Positions 17,020 through 25,832 of a stretch of DNA of 64,000 bases are shown here, in pieces. Each line of letters begins with the position of its first letter. Within the stretch, counting starts at the first letter, position 1. The notes beneath the pieces were generated by a model that saw only the letters and a program-made list of their open reading frames with translations, ran no database searches and was not told where the DNA came from. Origin of the DNA: an uncultured Cytophagales bacterium (lineage in GTDB: Bacteria > Bacteroidota > Bacteroidia > Cytophagales > Cyclobacteriaceae). The stretch is from assembly GCA_913057175.1 (NCBI GenBank), contig CAJXNP010000010.1, positions 124,001 to 188,000 on the forward strand, in the 5' to 3' direction. The translations under genes and the position numbers were made by a program.

Positions 17020-18002
17020 CAACACTTGTAACGGGTGCCACAGGTCATCTTGGCTGCAACCTGGTTCGCGAACTTTTAGATCGTGGCGAAAAAGTACGGG
17101 TCTTTCTGAGGCCTGAAAGCGGGAAAAAAGAACTCGAAGGACTTGATGTAGAGAAGTCATTTGGTGAACTGGGCGATGAAAAATCCATTGAAAAGGCAGT
17201 ACAAGGTTGTGGAAAAGTCTATCACTTAGCGGCTTTTGTCAGCATTCGAAGTGGTGATAAGGGAATATTGTACGACACCAATGTTCTGGGTACCCGTAGG
17301 TTGATGCAAGCATGTCGAAAAGAAGGCGTTCAAAAAGTTGTTCATTGCAGTTCATTTGGCGCCATTGGGATCAATCCTAATGGACCTTCCACGGAAAAAT
17401 GGACAGTTAGTCCATACGAATTGACAACGGACTATGAAATTTCAAAGACTTTTGCAGAACTGGAAGTTTACCGTGAAATTGCTAATGGATTGCCAGCTGT
17501 TATTGTGAACCCAAGCGGCATCGTTGGCCCATGGGATTTCAGGCCATCCCTTCTAGGAAAAACAATCATTGATTTTGCCAAAAAGAAAATGAGGGGATAT
17601 GTCGATGGCGCATTCGATTTTGTCTCTTACAAGGATGTCGTGCAAGGTCATATTCTGGCCATGGAAAAAGGTGAGATTGGAAAAAGGTATTTATTAACTG
17701 GCGAACAATTAACCATCCTTCAAACGCTGGAGTGGCTGCAAGAATTGACTGGGGTGCCGATGCCCACAATGAAAATCCCCAATAAATTACTTCAAAATGT
17801 TGCGATCGTAAAGGATTGGGTGGAACGAAAATATTTTCCTGATGTCATGCCCAGGTTTAATTACCATTCCATTCGTTTATTAACAAGTGGAAAATGTGCG
17901 GACAATTCCTGGACTATTAAAGAGCTCGGTTACACAAAATCTTCCGTGAAAGAAGCCTATAGAGAGTCGGTTGAGTGGTTTAGGGAATTTGGTTATTTTT
18001 AA
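17016..18002 (+). CDS. NAD-dependent epimerase/dehydratase (extended SDR, HpnA/DFR-like)
   Basis: A 328-residue extended short-chain dehydrogenase. The nucleotide-binding motif TGATGHLG is at residues about 6-13, the downstream HLAA motif at about 70-73, the conserved Ser in HCSSFGAIG (about 110-118) and the active-site Tyr-Lys pair in YEISK (about 139-143). It resembles hopanoid-associated HpnA and dihydroflavonol-reductase-like enzymes more than sugar-nucleotide epimerases. It overlaps the Rieske oxygenase gene by four bases, which implies the two act on the same substrate in sequence (hydroxylation, then oxidation or reduction). No hopanoid or squalene gene is nearby. Confidence 0.87.
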   Translation: MTTLVTGATGHLGCNLVRELLDRGEKVRVFLRPESGKKELEGLDVEKSFGELGDEKSIEKAVQGCGKVYHLAAFVSIRSGDKGILYDTNVLGTRRLMQACRKEGVQKVVHCSSFGAIGINPNGPSTEKWTVSPYELTTDYEISKTFAELEVYREIANGLPAVIVNPSGIVGPWDFRPSLLGKTIIDFAKKKMRGYVDGAFDFVSYKDVVQGHILAMEKGEIGKRYLLTGEQLTILQTLEWLQELTGVPMPTMKIPNKLLQNVAIVKDWVERKYFPDVMPRFNYHSIRLLTSGKCADNSWTIKELGYTKSSVKEAYRESVEWFREFGYF

Positions 18003-18093
18003 ATAGGGTGTTTTCAATTCCAAAATTCCTTGTTCATTTTTCGGTAGCTGTTTCACACGACAATAAATACCTTTGAAATAAAAATTCAGATCC

Positions 18094-19170
18094 ATGAACA
18101 AGTCGCTATCATTCCAGGAAAAATACGATGCCATCGTCAGAAAAGACCCGGGTTATGAAGGGGTGTTTATTACAGCAGTTAAAACAACCGGCATTTTCTG
18201 TCGTCCGGTTTGTACGGCCAGAAAACCCAAACCCGAAAATGTCGAATTTTATAGTTCGACTGACGAAGCTTTGCAAAACGGCTATCGTCCATGCAAAGTC
18301 TGCAAACCCATGCTGGATTCTGAGGAAACTCCCGGCTATATAAAAAATATTTTGGCTGAATTGAACGAGAATCCCTTTCTGAAAATCAAGGATTACGATT
18401 TGAGAAAGCGCGGCATCGAACCTTCACAGATCAGGCGGTGGTTTAAGACCCATCACCATATTACCTTTCACGGATACCAAAGAATGTTGCGGATCAATCA
18501 CGCTTTTCAAAAAATTAACCAGGGTGAGTCTGTAACGGAAGCAGCCTTTGATAGCGGATATGATTCGCTCAGTGGTTTCAATGACCGGTTTTCCTCCATT
18601 TTTGGCGAAGCGCCTTCCAAATCAAAAAATAAAAACATCATCCACATCACACGCTTTACCACAACGCTGGGGCCTATGTTTGCCTGCGCTACTCAAAAGG
18701 GTGTGTGTCTGTGTGAATTCACCAATCGCAAAATGCTGGAAACAGAATTCAACGACCTGAGAAAAAGGCTGAATGCTGTTATCCTTCCGGGTGAAAACCC
18801 TCATCTGGATCAGCTTCAAAAGGAATTAAAAGAATATTTCGATGGAAAAAGAAAAAGCTTTGATGTTTCCCTCGATACACCGGGTAGTGAATTTCAGCAA
18901 TCCGTTTGGAAAATTTTACAGGAAATTCCCTACGGAGAAACAAGGTCCTATAAACAACAAGCTATTTTTCTCGGCAAACCCAGTGCGGTTCGGGCCGTTG
19001 CATCGGCAAATGGCCACAACCGGGTGGCAATCGTCATCCCATGTCACCGTGTGATCGGTGAAAACGGGGATTTGACAGGTTATGCAGGAGGCATTCCGAG
19101 AAAAAAGTGGTTGCTCGAATTAGAGAAGGTCCATTCCGGAAAACCTGTTCAAAAAGTGCTGGAATTTTAG
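18094..19170 (+). CDS. ada: bifunctional Ada: methylphosphotriester acceptor, AraC regulator and O6-alkylguanine-DNA methyltransferase
   Basis: A 358-residue fusion like E. coli Ada (354). The N-terminal zinc domain has four cysteines (Cys36, Cys40 in FCRPVC, and RPCKVC around residues 70-73); Cys36 is the expected methyl acceptor. An AraC helix-turn-helix follows (about residues 85-175, with ESVTEAAFDSGYDSLSGFND). The C-terminal O6-methylguanine methyltransferase has the active-site IPCHRV motif (about residues 315-320). It would both repair alkylated DNA and activate its own regulon. No alkA or alkB gene is adjacent. Confidence 0.95.
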   Translation: MNKSLSFQEKYDAIVRKDPGYEGVFITAVKTTGIFCRPVCTARKPKPENVEFYSSTDEALQNGYRPCKVCKPMLDSEETPGYIKNILAELNENPFLKIKDYDLRKRGIEPSQIRRWFKTHHHITFHGYQRMLRINHAFQKINQGESVTEAAFDSGYDSLSGFNDRFSSIFGEAPSKSKNKNIIHITRFTTTLGPMFACATQKGVCLCEFTNRKMLETEFNDLRKRLNAVILPGENPHLDQLQKELKEYFDGKRKSFDVSLDTPGSEFQQSVWKILQEIPYGETRSYKQQAIFLGKPSAVRAVASANGHNRVAIVIPCHRVIGENGDLTGYAGGIPRKKWLLELEKVHSGKPVQKVLEF

Positions 19171-19201
19171 TTTTTTAGTGCAGAAAATACTTTACTGCAC
19201 C

Positions 19202-19576
19202 ATGAAAACCGATCTCAGGGAAATTCAAATCACTTTACAAGAAATTTTTAAAAAGTTCATTCCGCCTCTCAAAGTCAACAAAGACAATGAAGCGACTTTT
19301 GAATTGACCGGAACGAAAGAAGGGATGCAGGGTAAACAAAAAGTGGATGGCTACTATTTTGGCAGCGTTGTTCCCAAACCGAAGGATACGCGATTGTATT
19401 ATTTCCCCATTTATACTCACCCAACTGCATTTGAAAATATCTCGCCCGAATTGAGGAAATGCCTGAAAGGAAAAAGTTGTTTTCACATCAAAAACCTCAG
19501 TCCGGAGTTGGAAAATGAAATCGAGGAAATGGTAGCGAAAGGAGTTAAATTGTATGTGGATGACGGATTAATTTAA
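19202..19576 (+). CDS. DUF1801-family protein
   Basis: A small soluble protein of about 124 residues. I place the start at the ATG at 19202; an upstream GTG at 19178 would only add eight unlikely residues. The pattern of an early amphipathic helix, a YYFGSVVPKPKDTRLYYFPI strand region (about residues 49-68), then LRKCLKGKSCFHIKNL, fits the DUF1801 (YdhG-like) fold. No catalytic residue is known for the family. It lies 31 bases after ada and may be cotranscribed. Confidence 0.72.
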   Translation: MKTDLREIQITLQEIFKKFIPPLKVNKDNEATFELTGTKEGMQGKQKVDGYYFGSVVPKPKDTRLYYFPIYTHPTAFENISPELRKCLKGKSCFHIKNLSPELENEIEEMVAKGVKLYVDDGLI

Positions 19577-19600
19577 CCCGATCTTTAATCGATCATTCAG

Positions 19601-19615
19601 AACCCTTGGAGGGTT
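19601..19615. repeat. short perfect palindrome, possible dispersed repeat fragment
   Basis: AACCCT TGG AGGGTT forms a six-pair hairpin 24 bases after the DUF1801 stop. No T-run follows (the next bases are ACGACGCTG), so it is not a convincing terminator. It resembles short hairpins found between genes in Bacteroidota. Copy number needs a genome. Confidence 0.4.
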
Positions 19616-19660
19616 ACGACGCTGAATATAAAGACTAATTTTGCTTTAAACTTTCCTCTA

Positions 19661-20236
19661 ATGACTGCAAATGTGACGACCACTTACCTGGAAATGAAAA
19701 ATAAAGCAAATTTTCAACCCAAATCGGGGTTTGAAGAAATGCTAAATATGATCGAAATTGAAAACACTGCTTTTCTAAACTTTATTCTTTTTACTGGTGT
19801 CGGTCTGCCATGGAGTTGGTACAGTCGAATGAAATGGAGTGAAGGTGATTGGCAAAAATATCTTGACAATGATAATTCCCGCCTTTTTCTTGGAATGAAA
19901 GGGAAAGAAATAATTGGATATTGCGAATTAGAATACCAGGAAAATGATCAGGTCGAAATCAAGTTTTTTGGATTATTGCCGGATTACTATGGTACCGGAT
20001 TGGGAGGAATGCTGTTGTCTCACGCTATTAAGATTGCCTGGGAGGAATCAACAAAAAGGCTATGGGTGCACACATGCTCTAAAGATTCAGAAGCAGCACT
20101 TAAAAACTATCTGTCCCGGGGATTTGAAATTTATAAAGAAGAAACCCTTCCTGAAAAGATCCCAAGTGAAAACGAATTGTTAGGTCATATTTCCAATTTT
20201 TTTAAATGGTACCGAAATAAATATGTTCCAAAGTAA
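19661..20236 (+). CDS. GNAT-family N-acetyltransferase
   Basis: A 191-residue acetyltransferase of the GNAT fold. The acetyl-CoA site is visible as FFGLLPDYYGTGLGGMLL (about residues 104-121), with the Q/RxxGxG/A-type loop YGTGLGG. It is followed by the helix LLSHAIKIAWEES and the later motif NYLSRGFEIYKEE (about residues 149-161). The N-terminal 50 residues are less typical. The substrate (amine, tRNA, protein or drug) cannot be deduced. It stands alone with gaps of about 85-95 bases on each side. Confidence 0.88.
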   Translation: MTANVTTTYLEMKNKANFQPKSGFEEMLNMIEIENTAFLNFILFTGVGLPWSWYSRMKWSEGDWQKYLDNDNSRLFLGMKGKEIIGYCELEYQENDQVEIKFFGLLPDYYGTGLGGMLLSHAIKIAWEESTKRLWVHTCSKDSEAALKNYLSRGFEIYKEETLPEKIPSENELLGHISNFFKWYRNKYVPK

Positions 20237-20332
20237 TTCCTTAAAATGAATAGAAAATGACAAATCAATTCGGGACATCCGTTAAATTGCTAAAGAAATA
20301 ATTCATTCAATTACTAAAACCATCAAATCACT

Positions 20333-20851
20333 ATGAAAAAAATGCTAACTAACAATCCTTTTGTGTTCGCACTTATATTAGGATTATCAATTACATTTTC
20401 TGCCCAAAGTCAGGACAAACCAAGTCCTCCCGCAGAAGCTAACGGGGAAATTAATGGTGCCCATATAAACATCAATTACAGCAGTCCTGCGGTGAAAGGT
20501 CGTGAGATCTGGGGGGGACTTGAAGCCTACGATAAAGTATGGAGGGCAGGAGCCAACGAAGCAACAACCTTTGAAACGGATAAGGACATAAAGGTTGAAG
20601 GAAAATCCCTTCCTGCTGGTAAGTATAGTCTTTTTGTCATACCGCGTGAGGGAAAAGACTGGACCGTTATCTTTAATAAAGTTCCCAATCAATGGGGGGC
20701 TTACAACTATGATCAAAAGGAAGATGCTCTGAGAGTCGATGTTACCCCGGTGAAAAAGGATGCCCTGCAAGAACGACTGGTTTATGAGATTTCCGATGGG
20801 CAAGTTTCCCTCATCTGGGAGTACATGGAAGTCCCCCTAAGCATAGAATAA
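20333..20851 (+). CDS. DUF2911-family secreted protein
   Basis: A 172-residue exported protein with an N-terminal hydrophobic signal (about residues 10-24, [15 protein letters not shown]). The mature part matches DUF2911: [20 protein letters not shown] (about residues 47-66), [13 protein letters not shown] (about 71-83), then [12 protein letters not shown] and WTVIFNK. The family is widespread in Bacteroidota, its structure is beta-rich and its function unknown. It is followed by a strong terminator. Confidence 0.88.
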   Translation: MKKMLTNNPFVFALILGLSITFSAQSQDKPSPPAEANGEINGAHININYSSPAVKGREIWGGLEAYDKVWRAGANEATTFETDKDIKVEGKSLPAGKYSLFVIPREGKDWTVIFNKVPNQWGAYNYDQKEDALRVDVTPVKKDALQERLVYEISDGQVSLIWEYMEVPLSIE

Positions 20852-20867
20852 AAGAAATTTATGACAA

Positions 20868-20899
20868 AAACCCTTCTGAGCAACACAGGAGGGTTTTTT
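20868..20899 (+). terminator. Rho-independent terminator after DUF2911
   Basis: An 11-pair stem (AAACCCTTCTG at 20868-20878 with CAGGAGGGTTT at 20886-20896, one T-G pair) with a seven-base loop runs straight into a T-run. It ends about 75 bases before the response regulator start. Confidence 0.85.
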
Positions 20900-20974
20900 A
20901 TTTATTCAAAGCCCACACTTTTGTAATGTGGCTGTGATCATTTTGTGATATGTTTTAGCTTGATTTACTGATCA

Positions 20975-21676
20975 ATGAAAAAAGTACTCGTCATCGAAGA
21001 TGACCAGGAAATCGTCAATCTCCTGGAAATACACCTTAGAGATCTGGAATGTGAAGTGATGAAAGCTTATGATGGAAAAATCGGACTTGATATCGCTTTG
21101 GGGGAAAATCCTGATCTGATTATACTGGATATCTCTCTTCCAACGATGGATGGAATTGAGATCTGCGGAAAAGTACGGGCACAAAAAAACACCCCCATAA
21201 TCATGCTCACAGCTAAATCAGAGGAGATCGACCGGATACTTGGTCTCGAGTTGGGAGCTGATGATTACATCACTAAGCCATTCAGCGTCCGTGAATTCAT
21301 TGCTCGTGTAAAAGCCATTTTCAGGCGAACAAAGATGATCCGTGAAAGCATGAACCATCAGACAGAATCATTTATTCAATTCAATGACCTTTCGATTGAC
21401 ATTGAAAAAAGAAAAGTGCTGGTGGGAGACGAAAGGGTCGAATTATCACCGAAAGAATTTGAACTTTTGACATTAATGGCCTCCCATCCGGGCAAAAGCT
21501 ATACCCGCTCTGATCTGCTTAAATTGATTTGGGGATACGACTTTGACGGGTATGAACATACGGTGAATTCGCACATTAACCGGCTTCGCGCCAAAATAGA
21601 ACCCGATATGACCAATCCAAAGTACATTATTACGACATGGGGTGTCGGATATAAGTTTAATGAAGAGCTTGACTGA
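20975..21676 (+). CDS. OmpR/PhoB-family response regulator
   Basis: A 233-residue two-component regulator. The receiver domain has the acidic pocket (Glu8, Asp9, Asp10), the phosphoacceptor Asp52 and the conserved Lys in YITKPFS (about residue 102). The C-terminal winged helix is of OmpR type (SPKEFELLTLMASHPGK, about residues 155-171, and HTVNSHINRLRAKIE). The gene ends two bases before the ATG of the histidine kinase, so they are a cognate pair. Target genes are not evident in the window. Confidence 0.95.
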   Translation: MKKVLVIEDDQEIVNLLEIHLRDLECEVMKAYDGKIGLDIALGENPDLIILDISLPTMDGIEICGKVRAQKNTPIIMLTAKSEEIDRILGLELGADDYITKPFSVREFIARVKAIFRRTKMIRESMNHQTESFIQFNDLSIDIEKRKVLVGDERVELSPKEFELLTLMASHPGKSYTRSDLLKLIWGYDFDGYEHTVNSHINRLRAKIEPDMTNPKYIITTWGVGYKFNEELD

Positions 21677-21677
21677 T

Positions 21678-23174
21678 ATGAAAAATGAGAAAACCCTTTC
21701 CAACAAACTGATCACCAAACTGGCCATTACATTTTTTCTGCTCGTACTTTTGATGGGAGCGTCTTACACAATTACTACGATTTATTATACCAATAAATAT
21801 TTCGAAGAAACATCTCAAAAGCTCAATGCCAACATTGCCAATCACCTGATCGAAGAAAAATTCCAGAATTCCTCTCCTTTCCTCCAGGATGGCAGTGTCA
21901 ATAAGGAATTTTTCGGAGACCTGATGCATGATATGATGGCGGTGAATCAAAGCATCGAAGTTTATCTTTTGGATGAAAGCGGATCCGTTCTTTACTCTGT
22001 TGTGCTGAACCACGACAACCCCAACGAGCCGGCAAAAAAGGTAGATCTAAACCCCATCAATGAATTTATTGAAAGTGATGGTAATATTCACATCCTGGGT
22101 GATGATCCACTCGATCCTTCCAATCAAAAAATATTTTCCGCAGCAAAATTCGACCATCAGGACCATCAGGGATATATTTACATCATTCTGGCCGGGCAAA
22201 ACTTTCAGAATGTCACAGCATCCCTTTTTTCCAGCTACTCCATGAAATTGGGAATTGGCACATCCATTCTTACAGCCATTTTTGTTTTAATAATCGGGCT
22301 GATCAGTATCTGGTTCTTGACGAAAAATCTTCGCCAGATTATTCATACCGTGAAGCGCTTCAGGGAAGGCGATCTGAATATCCGAATCAATAACCCTCAG
22401 CGCTCTGATCTGTCGGAACTTGCATATTCTTTCAATGACATGGCGGATACCATTGTGAGGAACATGGATGAGATCAAATCTGTGGATACCCTCCGTCGGG
22501 AGCTTATTGCCAATGTTTCCCATGATTTGCGCACTCCTTTATCTATTCTAAAAGGATATGTTGAGACTTTGCAAATGAAAAAGGGCTCATTAAACGAAGA
22601 AGAAAAAGAGAAATACCTTGAGATCATTCAGGAAAGTTCGGAAAAGCTTTCCAAAATGGTTTCTCAATTATTCGAGTATTCCAAGTTGGAAGCCAAACAG
22701 GTAGAACCTAAAAAAGAGCCGTTTTCATTAACCGACCTGATCCTTGATCTGATTTCCAATTACCAGGTTTTGGCTAATAAAAAAAATATTACAATTGATT
22801 TGTTTGCCGATAAAAACCTCCCGTTGGTTTTCGCCGACATCAGTCTCGTCGAAAGAGCCATTCAAAACCTGATGGACAATGCGTTGAAGTATACTCCCGA
22901 AAAAGGAAAAGTTACCATCAAAACCACTCCTTTTGAAAATTCTGTGCAGGTAATCGTGACCGATACCGGACCCGGAATTAAAGAAAGTGATCAAAGCTAC
23001 ATTTTCGAACGGTATAGACAATCTTCTGAAAGTGGACAGCCACAGGAAAGTGCCGGATTAGGCCTGGCTATCGTCAAGAAAATTATGGAATTGCATAACA
23101 CGCATATCCAGGTCATCAGCAAACCTAACTACGGAAGCTCTTTTCAATTTTACCTACCATGTTATTCCGGGTAG
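21678..23174 (+). CDS. membrane sensor histidine kinase (HAMP-HisKA-HATPase)
   Basis: A 498-residue sensor kinase. An upstream GTG at 21642 would overlap the response regulator gene, and the ATG at 21678 directly follows its stop, so I prefer the ATG. It has two transmembrane helices (about residues 10-32 and 190-215) flanking a periplasmic sensor domain of about 155 residues. It then has a HAMP linker, the phosphoacceptor histidine in NVSHDLRTPL (about residue 283), and the ATP lid regions DNALKYTPEKG and DTGPGIKES. The periplasmic domain is acidic (DDPLDPSNQK) and matches no sensor fold I recognise, so the signal is unknown. Confidence 0.94.
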   Translation: MKNEKTLSNKLITKLAITFFLLVLLMGASYTITTIYYTNKYFEETSQKLNANIANHLIEEKFQNSSPFLQDGSVNKEFFGDLMHDMMAVNQSIEVYLLDESGSVLYSVVLNHDNPNEPAKKVDLNPINEFIESDGNIHILGDDPLDPSNQKIFSAAKFDHQDHQGYIYIILAGQNFQNVTASLFSSYSMKLGIGTSILTAIFVLIIGLISIWFLTKNLRQIIHTVKRFREGDLNIRINNPQRSDLSELAYSFNDMADTIVRNMDEIKSVDTLRRELIANVSHDLRTPLSILKGYVETLQMKKGSLNEEEKEKYLEIIQESSEKLSKMVSQLFEYSKLEAKQVEPKKEPFSLTDLILDLISNYQVLANKKNITIDLFADKNLPLVFADISLVERAIQNLMDNALKYTPEKGKVTIKTTPFENSVQVIVTDTGPGIKESDQSYIFERYRQSSESGQPQESAGLGLAIVKKIMELHNTHIQVISKPNYGSSFQFYLPCYSG

Positions 23175-23209
23175 GTTACGGCGAAAAATACTTTTACAAA
23201 AGCCCCATT

Positions 23210-23287
23210 CAGTGTTCCTGAACTTATTTCAGCATCGGTACCACTATAAAAAGATCCTGAAACAAGTTCAGGAAGACACTGGTTTTT
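23210..23287. repeat. long imperfect inverted repeat followed by a T-run (repeat and probable terminator)
   Basis: Arms at 23210-23232 (CAGTGTTCCTGAACTTATTTCAG) and 23257-23281 pair over 22 positions with one mismatch and a two-base bulge, around a 24-base loop. The inner arm sequence CCTGAAACAAGTTCAGG is itself nearly palindromic. Six T residues follow (23283-23288), so the structure can also terminate the two-component operon. It lies between convergent genes. Confidence 0.65.
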
Positions 23288-23297
23288 TCAACTCTAT

Positions 23298-24152
23298 CTA
23301 CTGACTTTTCTTCCGTAAATAGATATCTCCATTAATTGAATGAATATTTATTTTTAATGATCCTCCGCCATTTATTTTCCCTTCCATGATAAACATGTTC
23401 ATTCCTGGTAAATTCATATCCGGCGCACTGGATTCTTCCTTGATATCGAAATCAGTATATGCCTCTCCGTTCATAGACTGCAGCTGCATATCAGCTTTCA
23501 AAGATGCCGGAAGTGTCAGGTCTACATAGCCATTTACTGTCACGATGGAAATGGGTTTCGAGGTTTTCACCTCACTGTATTTGACTTCAGCGCTTCCATT
23601 TGTAGCATTTAAAACAAGTGGTCCCTTGATATTTTCAATTTTAAAGTTTGAATTAATGGATGTGACTGTAATTTCATTTTCCAGGTTGGAAATCAAATAA
23701 TTGAATTTCGACATCCCTGCATAAGGGTGCATATCATTGATGTTCAATTTCACCTTGTTCGGAATGGTAATTTTATAATGGTCACTCAACAAATTCGGGC
23801 TTTGCGATAAGCGGGCGAAGTTATTTTGCTTTTCAATGTAAACCCCAACTCCTGAATTATCCTTACCAGATGGGTTGATTTGCTTTAAGCCTTTTGCCCG
23901 ATCTGGCATTTCTTTGTTCTCATCGATCTTTGGAACATCAGGAACTGGGGGCAAAACATTTTTAGATTTGTTTTCCCCAATACTTTCAATAATAATCTCA
24001 TTTCCGGTACCACCAACTATCGTAATATTGTCAAGGCTTATTGCTATTTCAATTGTGCTACTTTCAGAATTGGAAAATTCCGTTTTAAAAGTTTTTTGAG
24101 CCATCGCGCAAGGCGCTACTAAAATCAGTAATCCTGCTATTAACGTTTTCAT
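23298..24152 (-). CDS. DUF4097-type beta-strand repeat exported protein
   Basis: A 284-residue secreted protein with signal peptide MKTLIAGLLILVAPCAMA. The sequence is rich in alternating strand patterns such as NLENEITVTSINSNFKIENI and TVNGYVDLTLPASLKADMQLQ, the 'putative adhesin' DUF4097/DUF2807 style of right-handed beta-helix. The C-terminal GGSLKINIHSINGDIYLRKK is typical. It is the third gene of the ECF operon, 18 bases after the anti-sigma gene. Many Bacteroidota ECF operons end in such proteins. Adhesion is not demonstrated for this class. Confidence 0.82.
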   Translation of the reverse strand: MKTLIAGLLILVAPCAMAQKTFKTEFSNSESSTIEIAISLDNITIVGGTGNEIIIESIGENKSKNVLPPVPDVPKIDENKEMPDRAKGLKQINPSGKDNSGVGVYIEKQNNFARLSQSPNLLSDHYKITIPNKVKLNINDMHPYAGMSKFNYLISNLENEITVTSINSNFKIENIKGPLVLNATNGSAEVKYSEVKTSKPISIVTVNGYVDLTLPASLKADMQLQSMNGEAYTDFDIKEESSAPDMNLPGMNMFIMEGKINGGGSLKINIHSINGDIYLRKKSQ

Positions 24153-24170
24153 TTCCTTATTTTTAAAAAT

Positions 24171-24902
24171 CTAAATCAATTGTGTTATTCCGTAAGCCGC
24201 TCTTTGCTGAACAGCTGGGTTTTGTTCTTCTGAATCCACTATTTTCTGTAATTCAGGAATGGCTGAAGCTTCTTTGCTTTTCACGATTGCGTCGATCAGC
24301 TTTACCTGAATTACAGGGTCCGTTTCTTTTTTAAGCGCTCGCAAAAATGATTCGCGCACCAGATCATTCTGATTGAATTTGATCAATGCTTCAGTTGCAG
24401 AAAGGCGGACATTGGTATTTTCGTCAAATTGCATCAGGTCAATCAGAATCGTCATGGTCTCAAGATCAATGGAATCCATTTCCCTGACTTCATAGGTCAC
24501 CTGGATCCTTTCGCTTGGCGTTAGGTAAGCCACCTTGTTGTAGCTCATCATGCTTTTAATCTGTTGTATTTCATTGTTCAGTTCTGAAATTTGCTGATCG
24601 GAATTATTCATTTTATCACCGATAAAAAATCCAACCATCAATAAAACAATGGCTGCAGCTGCCGAGTAATACCAAGGTACAGAATTTATTTTCCTTACCT
24701 TCGGCTCTCTGGGGATAGGTATTTCCTCCTCCATATTTAGTGACTCGTATTCGCTAAACATGCTAATCAGCTCGGCAAATTCAGGATCTGTTTGTTTATT
24801 TTTTTTATTAGAAAAATATTCTCTCAGGGTTTTCTCCTCTTCCAGAGAAGTCTCCCCTTCGTAATATTTTTCGATCAGCCTTTTAATTTCCTCTGTTTTC
24901 AT
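24171..24902 (-). CDS. anti-sigma-like membrane protein with HEAT-type repeat tail
   Basis: A 243-residue protein starting at the ATG at 24902. The N-terminal cytoplasmic part MKTEEIKRLIEKYYEGETS and LEEEKTLREYF fits the zf-HC2-less Bacteroidota anti-sigma N-terminus. One transmembrane helix follows (YYSAAAAIVLLMVGFFIG, about residues 83-100). The periplasmic part ends in HEAT-like helices (DENTNVRLSATEALIKFNQ, VIQVKLIDAIVKSKEASAIP, AVQQRAAYGI, about residues 160-243). It overlaps the sigma gene end by 20 bases. The HEAT-like tail is unusual for an anti-sigma and may sense a protein ligand. Confidence 0.75.
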   Translation of the reverse strand: MKTEEIKRLIEKYYEGETSLEEEKTLREYFSNKKNKQTDPEFAELISMFSEYESLNMEEEIPIPREPKVRKINSVPWYYSAAAAIVLLMVGFFIGDKMNNSDQQISELNNEIQQIKSMMSYNKVAYLTPSERIQVTYEVREMDSIDLETMTILIDLMQFDENTNVRLSATEALIKFNQNDLVRESFLRALKKETDPVIQVKLIDAIVKSKEASAIPELQKIVDSEEQNPAVQQRAAYGITQLI

Positions 24903-25401
24903 AATTCTTAATTTTCTGGTAATTCGCCCGGACACTTTTTCTGGCCCGCGACAGCACTACCCTGATGTTATTGATCGTCAAACCTGTAACTTCCTGTATT
25001 TCTTCATAGGTACAATGCTCAATGTCCCTCAGGTGAATGACCATTCTTTGTTGGTCGGGCAATGTTTGAAATAATTTTATCATCAGGTCTTTCAGATTAT
25101 CAAATGAAACCGTTTGAAAGGGAGTAATATTCTCACTCAGGTCTGTTTGCTCTTCCATGTTGACCATTCTTCTTTTTTGATTCACCCTTAACCTGTCAAT
25201 ACAAAGGTTTTTCAACATACGCATGGCAAAAGCTTCCGGCATTTCCAGTTCATTTAGTTTTTCCTTTTGGGACCAGATTTTTAAGTAGGTGTCCTGAACC
25301 GCATCCTTAGCCTCCTCCTCGTTCTTCAACATGGTCAAAGCCACCCTGAACAATTTATTTTTGATGGCTGTCAACCGTTGATTTATAACCTGGTAATCCA
25401 T
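24883..25401 (-). CDS. ECF-type RNA polymerase sigma factor
   Basis: A 172-residue ECF sigma factor with region 2 (KLFRVALTMLKNEEEAKDAV and DTYLKIWSQKEKL, about residues 16-48; MRMLKNLCIDRLR is the 2.4 part) and region 4 (QRMVIHLRDIEHCTYEEI, about residues 119-136, then LTINNIRVVLSRARKSVR). It heads the second sigma - anti-sigma operon in the window, which ends in a DUF4097 protein. It is only distantly similar to the sigma factor at 8518-9036. The operon is convergent with the two-component system. Confidence 0.92.
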   Translation of the reverse strand: MDYQVINQRLTAIKNKLFRVALTMLKNEEEAKDAVQDTYLKIWSQKEKLNELEMPEAFAMRMLKNLCIDRLRVNQKRRMVNMEEQTDLSENITPFQTVSFDNLKDLMIKLFQTLPDQQRMVIHLRDIEHCTYEEIQEVTGLTINNIRVVLSRARKSVRANYQKIKNYENRGN

Positions 25402-25494
25402 TTTCAGTTCAATGACGAAGCCAGGGAAAATTCATTACAACGGAGTGAAAAAAATTTTTGAGTAGTGTAGAATTGCCTGAAATGTAACGGACGA

Positions 25495-25716
25495 TTATCC
25501 ACCCGGAATGCTGTGAAAAAGAATAAATTCCTTCAAAACCACCGCGAAACCAATGACAATAATGAGAAACATGGTAATGAAAAAAGCAATGACCGCTCTC
25601 CATTTAGGTGATTGAAGTTTTAGCTTCCTAAGCAATAAATTGACCAACCAATAAACAGGAATGGTTAGAATGATTAATACGATGTGGAAATATTCTTTAA
25701 ACGAACCTGTCTCCAT
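25495..25716 (-). CDS. small two-helix membrane protein
   Basis: A 73-residue protein with two hydrophobic helices (YFHIVLIILTIPVYWLVNLL, about residues 9-28, and VIAFFITMFLIIVIGFAVVL, about residues 42-61) separated by a basic loop (RKLKLQSPKWR). I know of no family assignment. It lies 93 bases upstream of the ECF operon on the same strand and 116 bases from the divergent pcm gene. The compact TM-loop-TM structure and basic cytoplasmic loop make it a plausible real gene. Confidence 0.65.
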   Translation of the reverse strand: METGSFKEYFHIVLIILTIPVYWLVNLLLRKLKLQSPKWRAVIAFFITMFLIIVIGFAVVLKEFILFHSIPGG

Positions 25717-25832
25717 AATGAAAAATAATTATTGCACTGTGTAAAACCAAATATATCAACCTTTTGATAATTTCTTTTCATACCACAGCGCACATAAGAT
25801 TTTACACGTAGAATACTAAAAGGGCATTTGTT

